This document shows positions 36,749 to 46,099 of a stretch of 64,000 bases of DNA, one piece after another; positions within the stretch are counted from its first letter, which is position 1; every line of letters begins with the position of its first letter. The translations under genes and the position numbers were made by a program. Source of the stretch: Gp1-AA133 sp964641665 (GTDB lineage Bacteria; Acidobacteriota; Terriglobia; Terriglobales; Acidobacteriaceae); contig CAZXKO010000031.1 in assembly GCA_964641665.1 (NCBI GenBank), positions 1-64,000 on the forward strand. Reading direction: 5' to 3'. Under the pieces are notes generated by a model that saw only the letters and a program-made list of their open reading frames with translations, was not told where the DNA came from and ran no database searches.

Positions 36749-37291
36749 CTATTGCGGCGGGGTCCAAGGGCGGAGGCGCGGAAACCAGCGAGCTACGTTC
36801 TGGCAATACTCGATGTAGTCGGATCCGAACTTCTTGCGCAACGTGGGTTCTTCATAGAAGACCACAAACAGGTGCACGCCGAGGGCAGCGGCCAGGACGG
36901 ATACGATGACCACCGGGTTGGCGTGGCCAAAGACGATCCAAAGGCCGATCCACCCGGCCGCAAAACCCAGGTACATCGGGTTGCGAACATACCGGTAGAA
37001 ACCAACAACGACCAGCCGCGAGGGCGGGGCGATGGGAGCAGGCGTGCCTCGTCCGGTCCAGCCGAAGTCCCAGACGCAGCGCAAAGCAATGGCGAATCCA
37101 AGCACCGAGGGAATCGCGGCTAGCCAGCGCCAACGTCCCGCACCCGCGGTTTCTACCCGGAACCCAAGCCACGGGGGCAGCAGCCAGAACCACAAACCGA
37201 AGAACGCCGCACCGACTGCCAAGGCGGCAAGGGTCGTGAGCCATCGAGCCAGCGGGGCCGGAGGTGTCATTCCAGACTGAGTGCCTGTCAC
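36749..37291 (-). CDS. isoprenylcysteine carboxyl methyltransferase-family membrane protein
   Basis: A 180-residue integral membrane protein with about four helices. It carries the family signature GFYRYVRNPMYLGF (about residues 98-111) and the late EEPTLRKKFGSDYIEYCQNV with RWFPRL. Members methylate small or isoprenylated substrates using S-adenosylmethionine; bacterial members have mostly unknown substrates. The start is a GTG at 37291 with AAGGA 7 nt upstream; an ATG at 37270 is in frame. It converges with the S9 peptidase gene. Confidence 0.88.
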   Translation of the reverse strand: MTGTQSGMTPPAPLARWLTTLAALAVGAAFFGLWFWLLPPWLGFRVETAGAGRWRWLAAIPSVLGFAIALRCVWDFGWTGRGTPAPIAPPSRLVVVGFYRYVRNPMYLGFAAGWIGLWIVFGHANPVVIVSVLAAALGVHLFVVFYEEPTLRKKFGSDYIEYCQNVARWFPRLRPWTPPQ

Positions 37292-37375
37292 AGGGGCTTC
37301 CTTGTCGAGCTATTATGCAACGGAACAGTGGTGGAGAGTGCAAGGCTGAATTAGGCACCGGCTGCCGTTCACTCG

Positions 37376-37717
37376 CTATTGGATTTGGGCGGGCTCGGCG
37401 TTCACACTGTAGCGGGTTAGCCCGAAGGGACGCTCGCATTCGATGGCTATTGCGAAATCCCCGGAAGTCTTTGGTTGCACCCGCAGAACCTTGCCGCGAG
37501 CGAACAGGAAGACGCTGGGGTTTGGGGAGGTACCTACCGTTACTGCCACGTCGACTGTGGCGCCCTCTGGAATAAGGAAGGCACAGGACAGGAGTATGCC
37601 TTTGACGCTTATGTTTTCCGATTGAGTGCGTAGCTCCCTATCGTCCAACCTGAGTGAGACGGGCAGGTGGAGAGGATAACGCACGTATCGCCGCAAAGGC
37701 TGCTGAGGGGAGGGCAT
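37376..37717 (-). CDS. PilZ-domain protein
   Basis: A 113-residue protein made of a PilZ domain. RRYVRYPLHLPVSLR gives the arginines of the RxxxR motif, and ENISVKGILLSC corresponds to the D/N-x-S-x-x-G motif; together these bind cyclic di-GMP in the family. The rest is the short beta-barrel. It probably relays c-di-GMP levels to motility, secretion or surface behaviour. The ATG at 37717 was taken as the start; a GTG at 37777 gives 20 more residues and cannot be excluded. Confidence 0.85.
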   Translation of the reverse strand: MPSPQQPLRRYVRYPLHLPVSLRLDDRELRTQSENISVKGILLSCAFLIPEGATVDVAVTVGTSPNPSVFLFARGKVLRVQPKTSGDFAIAIECERPFGLTRYSVNAEPAQIQ

Positions 37718-37842
37718 GCCTGGTTCAGGGGCTGGAGGGCAGTGTACGCCGAGCGTCCTTAGGAAAACAGGTGCCACAAGTACCTGCAGGACAAGGAAAA
37801 CGGACAGGCGCAGAGTTGGAGGGTGGACACGAGACAGATCCC

Positions 37843-38037
37843 ATGACCAAACAAGAGAAGATGCGGCTGTTCACAGTTCTCCGCACGACGGAGTATCTAT
37901 TTATGGAAAACATCGCTTTGAAACTGGTGCTCGAGCATCGTGAGGTTGTTTATGAGGAGATCGAGGGTTCGGAGGATCCGTCTGCTGCGCTGGAGGACCT
38001 GCTGGGAAACTTTCCGGTTCCAAAGAAGGAGCATTGA
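37843..38037 (+). CDS. small acidic hypothetical protein
   Basis: A 64-residue protein with a predicted helical N-terminus (TKQEKMRLFTVLRTTEYLFM) and an acidic middle (EEIEGSEDPSAALEDLLG). The regular heptad-like pattern and codon use suggest a real gene. No motif, signal or membrane segment. It overlaps nothing and converges with cmk. The function is unknown. Confidence 0.55.
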   Translation: MTKQEKMRLFTVLRTTEYLFMENIALKLVLEHREVVYEEIEGSEDPSAALEDLLGNFPVPKKEH

Positions 38038-38067
38038 ATCTTGGAGCATAGTACGCGGAAACCTTTT

Positions 38068-38190
38068 AACCGCGAAGGTCGCTGCGAAAGGCCGCAGAGT
38101 ACCCGAAGAAGAACTTTCGGCCGAACAGACATTCCAGCCGAGGAACAGCAGATTCCTCCGCCTCCGCTGTGCTCGGTGTCGGAATGACAA
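38068..38190. repeat. degenerate intergenic repeats in the convergent gap before cmk
   Basis: Two elements are seen: AACCGCGAAGGTCGCTGCGA (from 38068), related to AACCGCAAAG at 43983, and CTCCGCTGTGCTCGG then TGTCGGAATGACA (about 38162-38188), a weak form of the REP-like element at 44061 and 48976. Confidence 0.4.
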
Positions 38191-38259
38191 TGGGATTTAG
38201 GGATGGTCGGCGTCGAGAATGACCAAGTGTGACCACAAAAGGCGGGGGCAGGTTGTCTT

Positions 38260-38946
38260 TCAGCGGATCGGCAGTTTCGTGTCCACTATCTTTTCGATTT
38301 GATGAAGGACATCGTCTTCGGAGAGGTTGGTGGAATCGATGATCACCGCGTCAGGGGCGGCGACCAGGGGAGAAGCGGCGCGGGTCCGGTCGCGTCGATC
38401 GCGCTCGCGGAGTTCGGCAGCGATGGACTGAGCGGAGGGTCCGTGAATTCTGTTCTGGTCGAGGCGCCGCTGCTCGCGGACGACGGGGTCGGCGTCCAGG
38501 AAAATCTTGAGATCGGCATGGGGAAACACCTTGGTGCCGATGTCGCGGCCTTCCATCACGACGCCGCCGTCTTTGCCCATGTCCTGCTGGCGGGCGACCA
38601 TCCAATCGCGGACGGCGGGATGCACGGAGACCCGGGAGGCGGCTTCGGTGACGTCGCGGTCACGGATGCGGGTGGAGACGTCCTTGGCATCGAGGAGGAC
38701 GCGATTGCCGCCGATCGTGGGTTCGAGGGTAATGCGGGCGCGTTCGGCGAGTTTGCGCAGGGCAGCTTCGTCGTCGAATGAGACGTCCCACTCGATCGCC
38801 TTCAGGGCCAGGGCGCGGTACATGGCGCCACTTTCAAGATTGATGTAGCCGAGCTTGCGCGCCAGGCGCGAGGCGATGGTGCTCTTCCCTGCCCCGGCGG
38901 GGCCGTCGATGGCAATGATTAGTTTGCGTGAACTGGTGGCGGCCAT
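38260..38946 (-). CDS. cmk: cytidylate kinase
   Basis: A 228-residue (d)CMP kinase, the usual length. The P-loop is IDGPAGAGKSTIA (about residues 13-25), followed by the substrate motifs LGYINLESGAMYRALALK and, near 130, VMEGRDIGTKVFPHADLKIF. DPVVREQRRLD and the lid region complete the fold. It makes CDP and dCDP from CMP and dCMP in the cytosol. It is third in a minus-strand series after mutL and an AlkZ-related gene (82-bp gap), so the three may be one operon. Confidence 0.96.
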   Translation of the reverse strand: MAATSSRKLIIAIDGPAGAGKSTIASRLARKLGYINLESGAMYRALALKAIEWDVSFDDEAALRKLAERARITLEPTIGGNRVLLDAKDVSTRIRDRDVTEAASRVSVHPAVRDWMVARQQDMGKDGGVVMEGRDIGTKVFPHADLKIFLDADPVVREQRRLDQNRIHGPSAQSIAAELRERDRRDRTRAASPLVAAPDAVIIDSTNLSEDDVLHQIEKIVDTKLPIR

Positions 38947-39028
38947 TGGCAGGTTGCGTGTGCCTGAGCAGAGCGATACAGGGTACCAGATGCGATCGGT
39001 GGGAGGAAATGCGCGAATGGGTGCGTGC

Positions 39029-39937
39029 TCAGGACCGGCGTGGTGCGGTGGCCGACTTTGTTGTGGGGCGACGGAAGCGATCGGGTTGGGGATTGGCGCT
39101 CCGCGGAGGCGAGACCTGGACCAGCAAACGACTGCCGATGTGCACGAAGGTCAGTTCGCGCGCGGCCAGCAGGGCTTTGACCGCGTCCTTGACGCGGGAG
39201 CGGGGGACGACTTTGTCGAAGAAGGTGTCGATCTCCGGCTGATCGGCGGCGACCACGCAATCGAGATACTTGGAAAGCAGCGCGGTGAGCGCCTCTCCGA
39301 CGGAGAGGCTGATGCCTTCGCGGACGGCGTCCGGCGCCCAGCGATAGAGCACGTCCCAAGAAGCTCCTTCGCTGGCGTTGTAGTCGACTCGCGTGATCCG
39401 CAAGCGCGACCAAAGTTCAGAGAGACCGCGGTCGAGCGCAGCGCCGGAAAGGCTGCCGCCGAGAGTCTCGCCCAGCTTGAGCTTGGAGATGGGACCGTCG
39501 CGGCGGATGACTTCGTAGGCATCGCAGGCGAGTTGGGAATATTCGGAGCGGGGCCCAGCCTTGATCACCTGCTTGGGGTTGCGTTCTCCGACCAGGGCAT
39601 AAAAATAAGGGAACACGGAGGCGGCGATCAGGAAGGCGTTGTTCTCGTCGTAGAGGTTGGCTTCGAAGGCGGCACGCTCGCGCAGAAGGAGGACCATGAG
39701 GTCCTTGGCGTTCTGGGCACGGAGATCGGCGAAGGCGTGCTGCCAGGTGGGCAGGCGATCATTGGCACCCACCCAGGCTCCGACAAAGGTCGGCGCAAGC
39801 ACGGGCGGGCGCAGGGGATACAGCAGGGAGAAGCCCACCGATTCCATGAACGCGCGAGCTTCCTCGATGGTGTGAACGGGGCGACCATCGAGATGCCACT
39901 TCTCGGCGCGCGCCTGCTGAAGTTCGGAGTCGGTCAT
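39029..39937 (-). CDS. AlkZ/YcaQ-related winged-helix protein
   Basis: A 302-residue protein. IEEARAFMESVGFSLLYPLR resembles the start of the AlkZ-related branch. A winged-helix-like region (ACDAYEVIRRDGPISKLKLG ... LSGAALDRGLSELWSRLRIT) follows, then VLYRWAPDAVREGISLSVGE as in this family. True AlkZ/YcaQ glycosylases open DNA cross-links with a QxQ/QxD motif; I do not see that motif here, so enzyme activity is doubtful. The final 25 residues are basic and poorly structured. It lies between mutL and cmk, which fits a DNA-repair link. The family call is moderate. Confidence 0.7.
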   Translation of the reverse strand: MTDSELQQARAEKWHLDGRPVHTIEEARAFMESVGFSLLYPLRPPVLAPTFVGAWVGANDRLPTWQHAFADLRAQNAKDLMVLLLRERAAFEANLYDENNAFLIAASVFPYFYALVGERNPKQVIKAGPRSEYSQLACDAYEVIRRDGPISKLKLGETLGGSLSGAALDRGLSELWSRLRITRVDYNASEGASWDVLYRWAPDAVREGISLSVGEALTALLSKYLDCVVAADQPEIDTFFDKVVPRSRVKDAVKALLAARELTFVHIGSRLLVQVSPPRSANPQPDRFRRPTTKSATAPRRS

Positions 39938-39984
39938 GGGTTCTGAACATTGATTAGAACATAGATTTCGGAATGGGTCGGCAC

Positions 39985-40040
39985 GGTACCCGGTTCTCTG
40001 TTCCCGGTCCTCGGTTCTCAGTCTGCTGGCTGCGTGCTGA
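39985..40040. repeat. low-complexity repeat between mutL and the AlkZ-related gene
   Basis: CGGTTCTCTGTTCCCGGTCC then TCGGTTCTCAG is a degenerate repeat of a pyrimidine-rich unit of about 10 bases. A similar-looking run lies at 48478-48545. Confidence 0.5.
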
Positions 40041-40045
40041 TTGCT

Positions 40046-42001
40046 TCAGATTCGTTTGAACGCCTTCTGAATATCCTTCATTGAGTAGCGCAACACGACG
40101 GGGCGGCCGTGGGGGCACGACATGGGGCAGTCGGTCTTGGCGAGTTCGGCGAGTAGCCATTCCATTTTGTTTTGTTCGAGGCGCATGTTGACCTTGATGG
40201 CGGCGTGGCAGGCGATGGAGGCGGCGATGCGGGTGCGGACTGTCTCCAGGTTGAGTTTCTGGTCCTCACGGGCGAACTGATCCAGCAACTCGTGCAGCAT
40301 GTGCTCGAGCTGCGGACCTTCCACTCCAGAGGGCGCGGCCTTGACGACAACGCTGCGGGTTCCGAAGGGCTCGGCTTCGAAGCCGTTGTGGACGAGTTCG
40401 TCGGAAATGTGGGAGAAGACGGCGAGTTGCGCTGGGGTGAGTTCCAGGATCAGAGGCATGAGGAGGCGCTGGCTTTCCACGCCCTTGGCGGCTCGCTGCT
40501 TCAGGACGCGCTCGAAGAGGACGCGCTCATGGGCCACGTGCTGGTCGATAATCCAGAGACCTTCGGAATTGACGGCAAGGATGAAAGATTCGCGAATCTG
40601 GCCGACGGGTTTGAGCGTGGTCAGGGAGGTTGCGAGCTGACTGGGCGGTTCGGGATCCTCGGCCACGGCAGGGGTGCACCCATCGTCGGGAACGATTTCG
40701 GCCGCACGGGCGAGCGAGACGGCAGCGTTGGCTTCGACCGCAATTCCGCCCTGGAACTGGAATCGCTCGGTAATCGGGGGGGGCACGGGCGCTTGCAGCG
40801 CAAAACCAGTGGGGCCAGCGGGTTCATACAAGGTGCGCCAGGGAGCGGAGGGCTGCAACTCGGCGCGAGCTCCTGGGGTGAGGGAGGGACTGGCGGTGGG
40901 ATGCGCGCGGATTTCGGAGATGAATTGGGGAACGGGGCGGGCCTTCATCAAGGCGGCACGGAGCGAGTCGCGCACGAAATCGTGGAGCACGCTCTGCTGC
41001 CGGAAACGGACCTCGGTCTTGGATGGGTGCACATTGACATCGACTTCGGCGCTAGGCATTTCGAGGAACAGAAGGATCACCGGAAAGACCGTGGGGGGCA
41101 GGATGTTTCGGTAGGCTTCGATGATGGCGTGTTGCACGAGACGATCGCGGATAAGACGTCTGTTGACGAAGATGTAGATCGAGTTCCGGTTGAGCTTCTG
41201 GATCTCAGGCTTGGAAACAAAGCCATGGATGCGGACTTCGCCGGGATCTTTCGGTTCTTCGTCTTCTTCGGTACGACGCCACGGAGGTGGTTGCGGCAAG
41301 CCGATGCGTTCGAGAGGCAGGAGGGCGGCGATGGGAATGAGCTGGTCGAGGGTCTCCTTTCCGAAAACCTGGTAAACACGCTCGCTGTGACCGGCAACCG
41401 GAGGAGCAACCAGCATGGCGTTGGTGGCCGAGTGCAATTCGAAATGCTTGTCGGGATGGGCGAGCGCGTAGTGGGTGGCCAGCGATGCGATGTGCGAAAG
41501 TTCGGTGGATTCGGCTTTGAGGAACTTCCTGCGCGCGGGGGTATTGAAGAAAAGATCGCGGATGGTGATTGAGGTTCCGACGGGCAGTCCAGCTACTTCG
41601 ACCTTGAAGATTTTGCCACCGTTAATCTCGACTACTGTTCCCGAGGGTTCTTCGGCGGCGCGCGTCTCCAGGTGAAGGCGAGAGACGGAGGCGATCGAAG
41701 GCAGCGCTTCCCCGCGGAAGCCAAGAGTCGCCACGCTCAACAGATCCTCGGCGTCTTTGAGTTTCGAGGTTGCATGACGCTCAAAGGCCAGCAACGCGTC
41801 GTCGCGCACCATGCCGCAACCGTTGTCGGTGATCTGGATGAGCTTCTTCCCACCCGCTTCGACCTGAATCTTGATGCGGGTGGAACCTGCGTCGAGAGAG
41901 TTTTCGAGGAGTTCCTTGACGACCGAAGCTGGGCGCTCCACGACCTCACCGGCGGCGATCTTGTTGGCGACAGCTTCGGAGAGGACGTGGATCTTGGCCA
42001 T
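40046..42001 (-). CDS. mutL: DNA mismatch repair protein MutL
   Basis: A 651-residue MutL. The N-terminal GHKL ATPase has IAAGEVVERPASVVKELLEN, the Mg-binding Asn in ELLENSLDAG, DNGCGM and FRGEALPSIASV. A variable linker (about 350-450) leads to the C-terminal dimerisation domain. The endonuclease motif appears as DQHVAHERVLFE (consensus DQHAx2Ex4E, with Val for Ala) near 484, with ACHAAIKVN and CPHGRPVVLRYS near the end. So this MutL is probably a nicking enzyme, as expected in an organism without MutH. It acts with MutS after mismatch detection. It is first in a minus-strand series with the AlkZ-related gene and cmk. Confidence 0.97.
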   Translation of the reverse strand: MAKIHVLSEAVANKIAAGEVVERPASVVKELLENSLDAGSTRIKIQVEAGGKKLIQITDNGCGMVRDDALLAFERHATSKLKDAEDLLSVATLGFRGEALPSIASVSRLHLETRAAEEPSGTVVEINGGKIFKVEVAGLPVGTSITIRDLFFNTPARRKFLKAESTELSHIASLATHYALAHPDKHFELHSATNAMLVAPPVAGHSERVYQVFGKETLDQLIPIAALLPLERIGLPQPPPWRRTEEDEEPKDPGEVRIHGFVSKPEIQKLNRNSIYIFVNRRLIRDRLVQHAIIEAYRNILPPTVFPVILLFLEMPSAEVDVNVHPSKTEVRFRQQSVLHDFVRDSLRAALMKARPVPQFISEIRAHPTASPSLTPGARAELQPSAPWRTLYEPAGPTGFALQAPVPPPITERFQFQGGIAVEANAAVSLARAAEIVPDDGCTPAVAEDPEPPSQLATSLTTLKPVGQIRESFILAVNSEGLWIIDQHVAHERVLFERVLKQRAAKGVESQRLLMPLILELTPAQLAVFSHISDELVHNGFEAEPFGTRSVVVKAAPSGVEGPQLEHMLHELLDQFAREDQKLNLETVRTRIAASIACHAAIKVNMRLEQNKMEWLLAELAKTDCPMSCPHGRPVVLRYSMKDIQKAFKRI

Positions 42002-42158
42002 TTTGGCAGTCGTTTGTCGTTACGGCGTTCGTCGTTGGCTTTCGGTCGCCGGCCCAAGACAGCAGCTTGGGACTCGGCTCCGGGAGGCAGAGGCCAGTTT
42101 CTCAGATGGGAACTGGGAAGGTAAAGCCGGGTCAGGTAAGCTAGTGGCGCGACCGTCC

Positions 42159-43679
42159 ATGACAGGTATAACGCGCCGCACCTTTCTGACACGAGCCAGC
42201 CTCGCCGCCGCTGCGGCTACTTTCCCATACGATCGAGGAAGTTTTGCGCTCGCGGGCAAATTACAGCGGAAGCTGGCGCACGATCCGCTGCGGCCGCAAT
42301 ATCACCTGCTGCCCGCCGCGAACTGGATGAACGATCCGAACGGGCCCATCTTCTACAAGGGCCGTTATCACATGTTCTTCCAATACAACCCCAACGGCGC
42401 GTTCTGGGGGTCGATGCACTGGGCGCACGCCACCAGCCCGGACATGGTGCACTGGAAGCACGAACCTGTGGCCATCGCTCCTACAGTGGATGGCTTTGAC
42501 CGCGATGGCGTCTTTAGCGGGAGCGCAGTGCTCGATGGCGAGACTCCGACGGTGGTCTACACCGGCGTGCTGCCGGCAGGGTCGACGAGCGAGGTAACTC
42601 TGGACGACGGTCGACACCGGTGGCGGGAAGTGCAGTGCCTAGCGACGTCGAAGGATGCGGATTTGCGGACGTGGCAGAAGCTTCCGGAGCCGATCATCGC
42701 ACACCCGCCGAACCTGGCCATCACCGGCTTTCGAGATCCGGGGGTCTGGCGCGAAGGCACGGAGTGGCTGCTTACGCTGGGATCGGGAATCAAGGGCAAG
42801 GGCGGGGCCGTTCTTCTCTACGAATCGCGTGATCTGCGGCACTGGACTTACCGGCATCCGTTGATCGAGGGCCAGGGCACGGGACAGCCTGCCGCGAACG
42901 CAGTCGACAACGGCGAGATGTGGGAGTGCCCGGACTTCTTCGCGCTGGGCGATCGTCATGTGTTGTTGTACGCCACCATGGGGAAGGTCTTGTGGAAGAC
43001 GGGCAGGTATCGGGAGCGGCGGTTCCACGCGGAACAAGAAGGCGTAGCGGATTATGGGGCGTACTACGCTGCAAAAACCATGGTGGATGAAACCGGGAAA
43101 CGGATTCTGTGGGGATGGATTCCGGAGACCCGGCCTGAAGCTGAGTATCGAGCGGCGGGATGGGCCGGGTTGATGGCGCTGCCGCGTACGCTTTCGTTGG
43201 CTGCGGATGGGAGCCTGGAAACCTCTGTCGCTCCGGTCGTGGAGACGTTGCGAACCGACCACACACGGGTCGGAGACTCTGCGGATCGGCAGGAGAAAAA
43301 GAGAGCGCTGGCGGGGATTCGCATTCGGGGACTGGCCGGGGAACTCCGCGCCGAGTTCGAGGCACAGCGCGCTTTTCAGTTGCGGTTGCGCTCTGAGAAG
43401 GGTACGCCCTACGCAGAGATTGCTTACGATCCACAACGGGGGGAACTGCGCGCGAATGCGACGGCCGGGGTTTTGCGCACGGAGGGCCCGGTGTCACTGC
43501 GCGTGTTTGTGGACGGATCGGCGCTGGAGGTGTGTGCGAATCACCGCGCGGCGATCACAGCCCGCGTGTACGAGGCGCCACACGTGCCTCTGCTGGTCGA
43601 AGTCTCGGAAATGGAAGCGCTGCGCTCGCTCGACGTCTGGCAGATGAAGCCGATCTCCAAAGACAGGCTGACGACGTAG
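42159..43679 (+). CDS. glycoside hydrolase family 32 (levanase/invertase-like), Tat-exported
   Basis: A 506-residue enzyme. The N-terminus carries a twin-arginine signal (RRTFLTRASLAAAAATF). The five-bladed GH32 propeller shows the nucleophile motif NWMNDPNG (Asp about 59), the stabiliser motif GFRDPGVW (Asp about 192) and the acid/base motif MWECPDFF (Glu about 255). A C-terminal beta-sandwich (about 380-500) ends with LRVFVDGSALEVCANHR. Family members release fructose from sucrose, inulin or levan; the Tat export suggests extracellular fructans. The start at 42159 was chosen for the signal; a GTG at 42144 is also in frame. It is divergent from mutL. Confidence 0.93.
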   Translation: MTGITRRTFLTRASLAAAAATFPYDRGSFALAGKLQRKLAHDPLRPQYHLLPAANWMNDPNGPIFYKGRYHMFFQYNPNGAFWGSMHWAHATSPDMVHWKHEPVAIAPTVDGFDRDGVFSGSAVLDGETPTVVYTGVLPAGSTSEVTLDDGRHRWREVQCLATSKDADLRTWQKLPEPIIAHPPNLAITGFRDPGVWREGTEWLLTLGSGIKGKGGAVLLYESRDLRHWTYRHPLIEGQGTGQPAANAVDNGEMWECPDFFALGDRHVLLYATMGKVLWKTGRYRERRFHAEQEGVADYGAYYAAKTMVDETGKRILWGWIPETRPEAEYRAAGWAGLMALPRTLSLAADGSLETSVAPVVETLRTDHTRVGDSADRQEKKRALAGIRIRGLAGELRAEFEAQRAFQLRLRSEKGTPYAEIAYDPQRGELRANATAGVLRTEGPVSLRVFVDGSALEVCANHRAAITARVYEAPHVPLLVEVSEMEALRSLDVWQMKPISKDRLTT

Positions 43680-44158
43680 GGCTGGTTGCACGAGCGCGAT
43701 GACGAGATGCAGACTGAGCGTCAGGCACGCTCAGTTCTCATCGGGTTCGTCGAGCAAATGTCCCAGGCGATCGAGCCGCCGTTCCCCAGAGCGAGAAATG
43801 CTCGATTATGAAGTGCACACTTAAGTATTGCATCTGAGGGGACGGGGAATGATCGGCTTGCACTGCGGGCGGAACGACAGAATTGGCAACCACAGAGGGC
43901 ACGGAGAATCACGGATGAAAGCAGGAGCTCTTCACAGCTGCGCACGCGGACGCCATCGCATTGCACGCCGAGCAAAACTTCTAACCGCAAAGTTTGCAAA
44001 GATCGACCTCGCACGAGGCTAAGGCAAGACATCCGTTCGCGCAGCCAAAGCGGAACACAAGGTCCCCTTCGGCTACGCTCGGGGCAGGCTCTCGACTACA
44101 TTCGGCTGAGGCCTCTCTTCGCTCGGGATGACAGATAAATGGACGTGTCGCGTCTTCC
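43680..44158. other. convergent gap with several dispersed repeats
   Basis: No gene is supported between GH32 and aspS. It holds an ACCACAGAGGGCACGGAG-type repeat (43889-43914), an AACCGCAAAGTTTGCAAAG repeat (43983-44005) and a REP-like element (44061-44134, listed separately). Confidence 0.55.
44061..44134. repeat. REP-like palindromic element
   Basis: Imperfect inverted halves: CTTCGGCTACGCTCGGGG, then CTCGACTACATTCGGCTGAG, then CTTCGCTCGGGATGACAG. The last two parts recur at 48976-49023 as CTCGACTGCGTTCGGCTGA and CTTCGCTCGGGACGACA. Confidence 0.65.
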
Positions 44159-45970
44159 TTACTTCTTTTTCACCTGAATGCCGAGATCGCGCAGCTGGAG
44201 ATCGGTGACGGGGGTGGGGGCGTCGACCATCAGGTCTTTGGCGGCGGCGGTTTTAGGAAACGGGATAACCTCACGCAGGCTGTCGGCACCGGCGAGGATC
44301 ATCACAATGCGGTCGAGGCCGAGGGCAATGCCGCCGTGCGGGGGGGTGCCGTATTCGAGGGCTTCGAGGAAGAATCCGAAACGCGATTTGGCTTCTTCTT
44401 CGGTCATCCCGAGGGCGTGAAAAATCTTGCGCTGAATGTCCTGGCGGTGGATACGGATGGAGCCGGAGCCGAGTTCGGTGCCGTTGAGGACGACGTCGTA
44501 GGCCAGGGCGCGAACCATAGCGGGGTCGGACTCAAGCTTGTCCATGTCCTCATCGTGCGGAGAGGTGAAGGGGTGATGGGCGGCGGCCCAGCGCTTCTCC
44601 TGCTCGTCGTATTCGAACATGGGAAAGTTCGTGACCCAGAGGAAGCGATAGTCGCCGCGCCTGAAAAGGCCATGCTTGGCGGCATACTTCTGGCCGAGTG
44701 CGACGCGCAAGAGGCCGGCGGAAGCGTAGATGGCGAGTTCCGCCGGGGTGACTTTGCGTTTCTGTGCAGGGTGGTCGTCTTTGCCCGACTGGACGGAACC
44801 AACGACCAGCACGATGAGATCGTCGGCAGCGGCGGCGGATTTCTGACGGACTTTCGCACCGGCTCCGGGAAACTTGTTCTCAATCCGCTTGAAATCTTCG
44901 AAGACGCGGGCGCCACCCTTTGCGACGAACATCGGCTTGATGTCGTCGCGTTCTTTCCTGGAAAGCTCGCCGACGCCGGGGATTCGGATTGCCAGCGCGG
45001 GCAAGTCCCTATTGATGGCGAGTTGCTCAAGGTCATCGGGGGTGAAGCAGTCGCGCACATCGGTGAAGGCGGGGAGGCGAAGGTCGGGCTTGTCGATGCC
45101 GTACAGCCGAATGGCCTCGTCGTAATCCATACGCGGGAACGGCGTCTTGATCCCGTGGCCCGCGGTTTTGAAGGCAGCGGTCAAGAAGCCTTCGACTGTT
45201 TCCCAAACGCGCTCGGGCTGGGGGTAGGACATTTCCAGATCGATCTGGGTAAATTCGGGCTGGCGATCGGCACGTAGGTCCTCGTCGCGGAAGCAGCGGA
45301 CGATCTGAAAATACTTGTCGAAGCCGGAGATCATCAGGATCTGCTTGAACAACTGCGGCGACTGGGGCAGGGCGTAAAAGTTTCCGGGCTGCACGCGGCT
45401 CGGAACCAGATAGTCGCGGGCTCCTTCGGGGGTGGAGCGGGTCATGAAGGGGGTTTCGATTTCGAAGAAACCCTGGCCGGCGAGATAGTCGCGAATAGCC
45501 AGCGCAACCTTGTGGCGCAGTTCGATGTTGAACTGCATGGCGTCGCGGCGGAGGTCGATGTAGCGGTACTTCAGGCGCATCTCTTCGTTGGCCAGGCTCG
45601 TGTCGCTGGGCAGGAAGGGGGGATGCTTGGCCTCGTTCAGGATGCGGAGTTCTTCGGCGACGAGTTCGACTTCGCCGGTGGGGATGTTCTTGTTGATGGT
45701 GTCGGAGTCGCGCAGCTTGACCGTGCCCATGGCGGCGATGACGAATTCGTTGCGCAGCAGTTCGGCCTTCTCGTGGACGGCGGCATTCAGTTCGCCGCTG
45801 AAGACAACCTGAGTGATGCCGGTGCGGTCACGGACGTCGACGAAAATCAGCGCGCCCAGATCGCGGCGCCGGTTAACCCATCCCATGAGGACGGCTTTCT
45901 TGCCAGCATCGGAGGGGCGCAGGGCGCCGCACATGTGAGTTCGCTTCAGGTCGCCTAAGAAATCGAGCAA
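44159..45970 (-). CDS. aspS: aspartyl-tRNA synthetase
   Basis: A 603-residue bacterial-type AspRS. An OB-fold anticodon domain (LMGWVNRRRDLGALIFVDVR, about 25-45) leads to class II motif 1, motif 2 (FRDEDLRADRQPEFTQID, about 215-235), the GAD insertion (about 300-430) and motif 3 (GIALGLDRIVMILAG, about 540-555). It charges tRNA-Asp; many acidobacterial enzymes also charge tRNA-Asn, and this cannot be decided here. The start is taken as a TTG at 45970 with AAGGGAAG about 8 nt upstream, giving the usual LKRTHMCGALR beginning; the frame is open to 46066. Confidence 0.96.
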   Translation of the reverse strand: MLDFLGDLKRTHMCGALRPSDAGKKAVLMGWVNRRRDLGALIFVDVRDRTGITQVVFSGELNAAVHEKAELLRNEFVIAAMGTVKLRDSDTINKNIPTGEVELVAEELRILNEAKHPPFLPSDTSLANEEMRLKYRYIDLRRDAMQFNIELRHKVALAIRDYLAGQGFFEIETPFMTRSTPEGARDYLVPSRVQPGNFYALPQSPQLFKQILMISGFDKYFQIVRCFRDEDLRADRQPEFTQIDLEMSYPQPERVWETVEGFLTAAFKTAGHGIKTPFPRMDYDEAIRLYGIDKPDLRLPAFTDVRDCFTPDDLEQLAINRDLPALAIRIPGVGELSRKERDDIKPMFVAKGGARVFEDFKRIENKFPGAGAKVRQKSAAAADDLIVLVVGSVQSGKDDHPAQKRKVTPAELAIYASAGLLRVALGQKYAAKHGLFRRGDYRFLWVTNFPMFEYDEQEKRWAAAHHPFTSPHDEDMDKLESDPAMVRALAYDVVLNGTELGSGSIRIHRQDIQRKIFHALGMTEEEAKSRFGFFLEALEYGTPPHGGIALGLDRIVMILAGADSLREVIPFPKTAAAKDLMVDAPTPVTDLQLRDLGIQVKKK

Positions 45971-46041
45971 AGGGTGTCTTCCCTTATTGGGATGTGGCCA
46001 GAGGCCGAATTGGTGATTATAAATGGCGGGGGAGAAGAGTT

Positions 46042-46071
46042 CACCACCGAGGACACAAAGGCGCACCGAGG
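46042..46071. repeat. short dispersed repeat upstream of aspS
   Basis: CACCACCGAGGACACAAAGG followed by CGCACCGAGG, related to the unit at 43889-43914. This type of intergenic unit is common in acidobacteria. Confidence 0.45.
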
Positions 46072-46099
46072 AGTCACCCCTAGTGCTTGCAGCGAACGC

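Noticed and set aside
40172..41572. 466-codon plus-strand open frame
   Set aside because: It lies antisense to mutL; the Gly/Asp/Glu-rich product has no recognisable domain.
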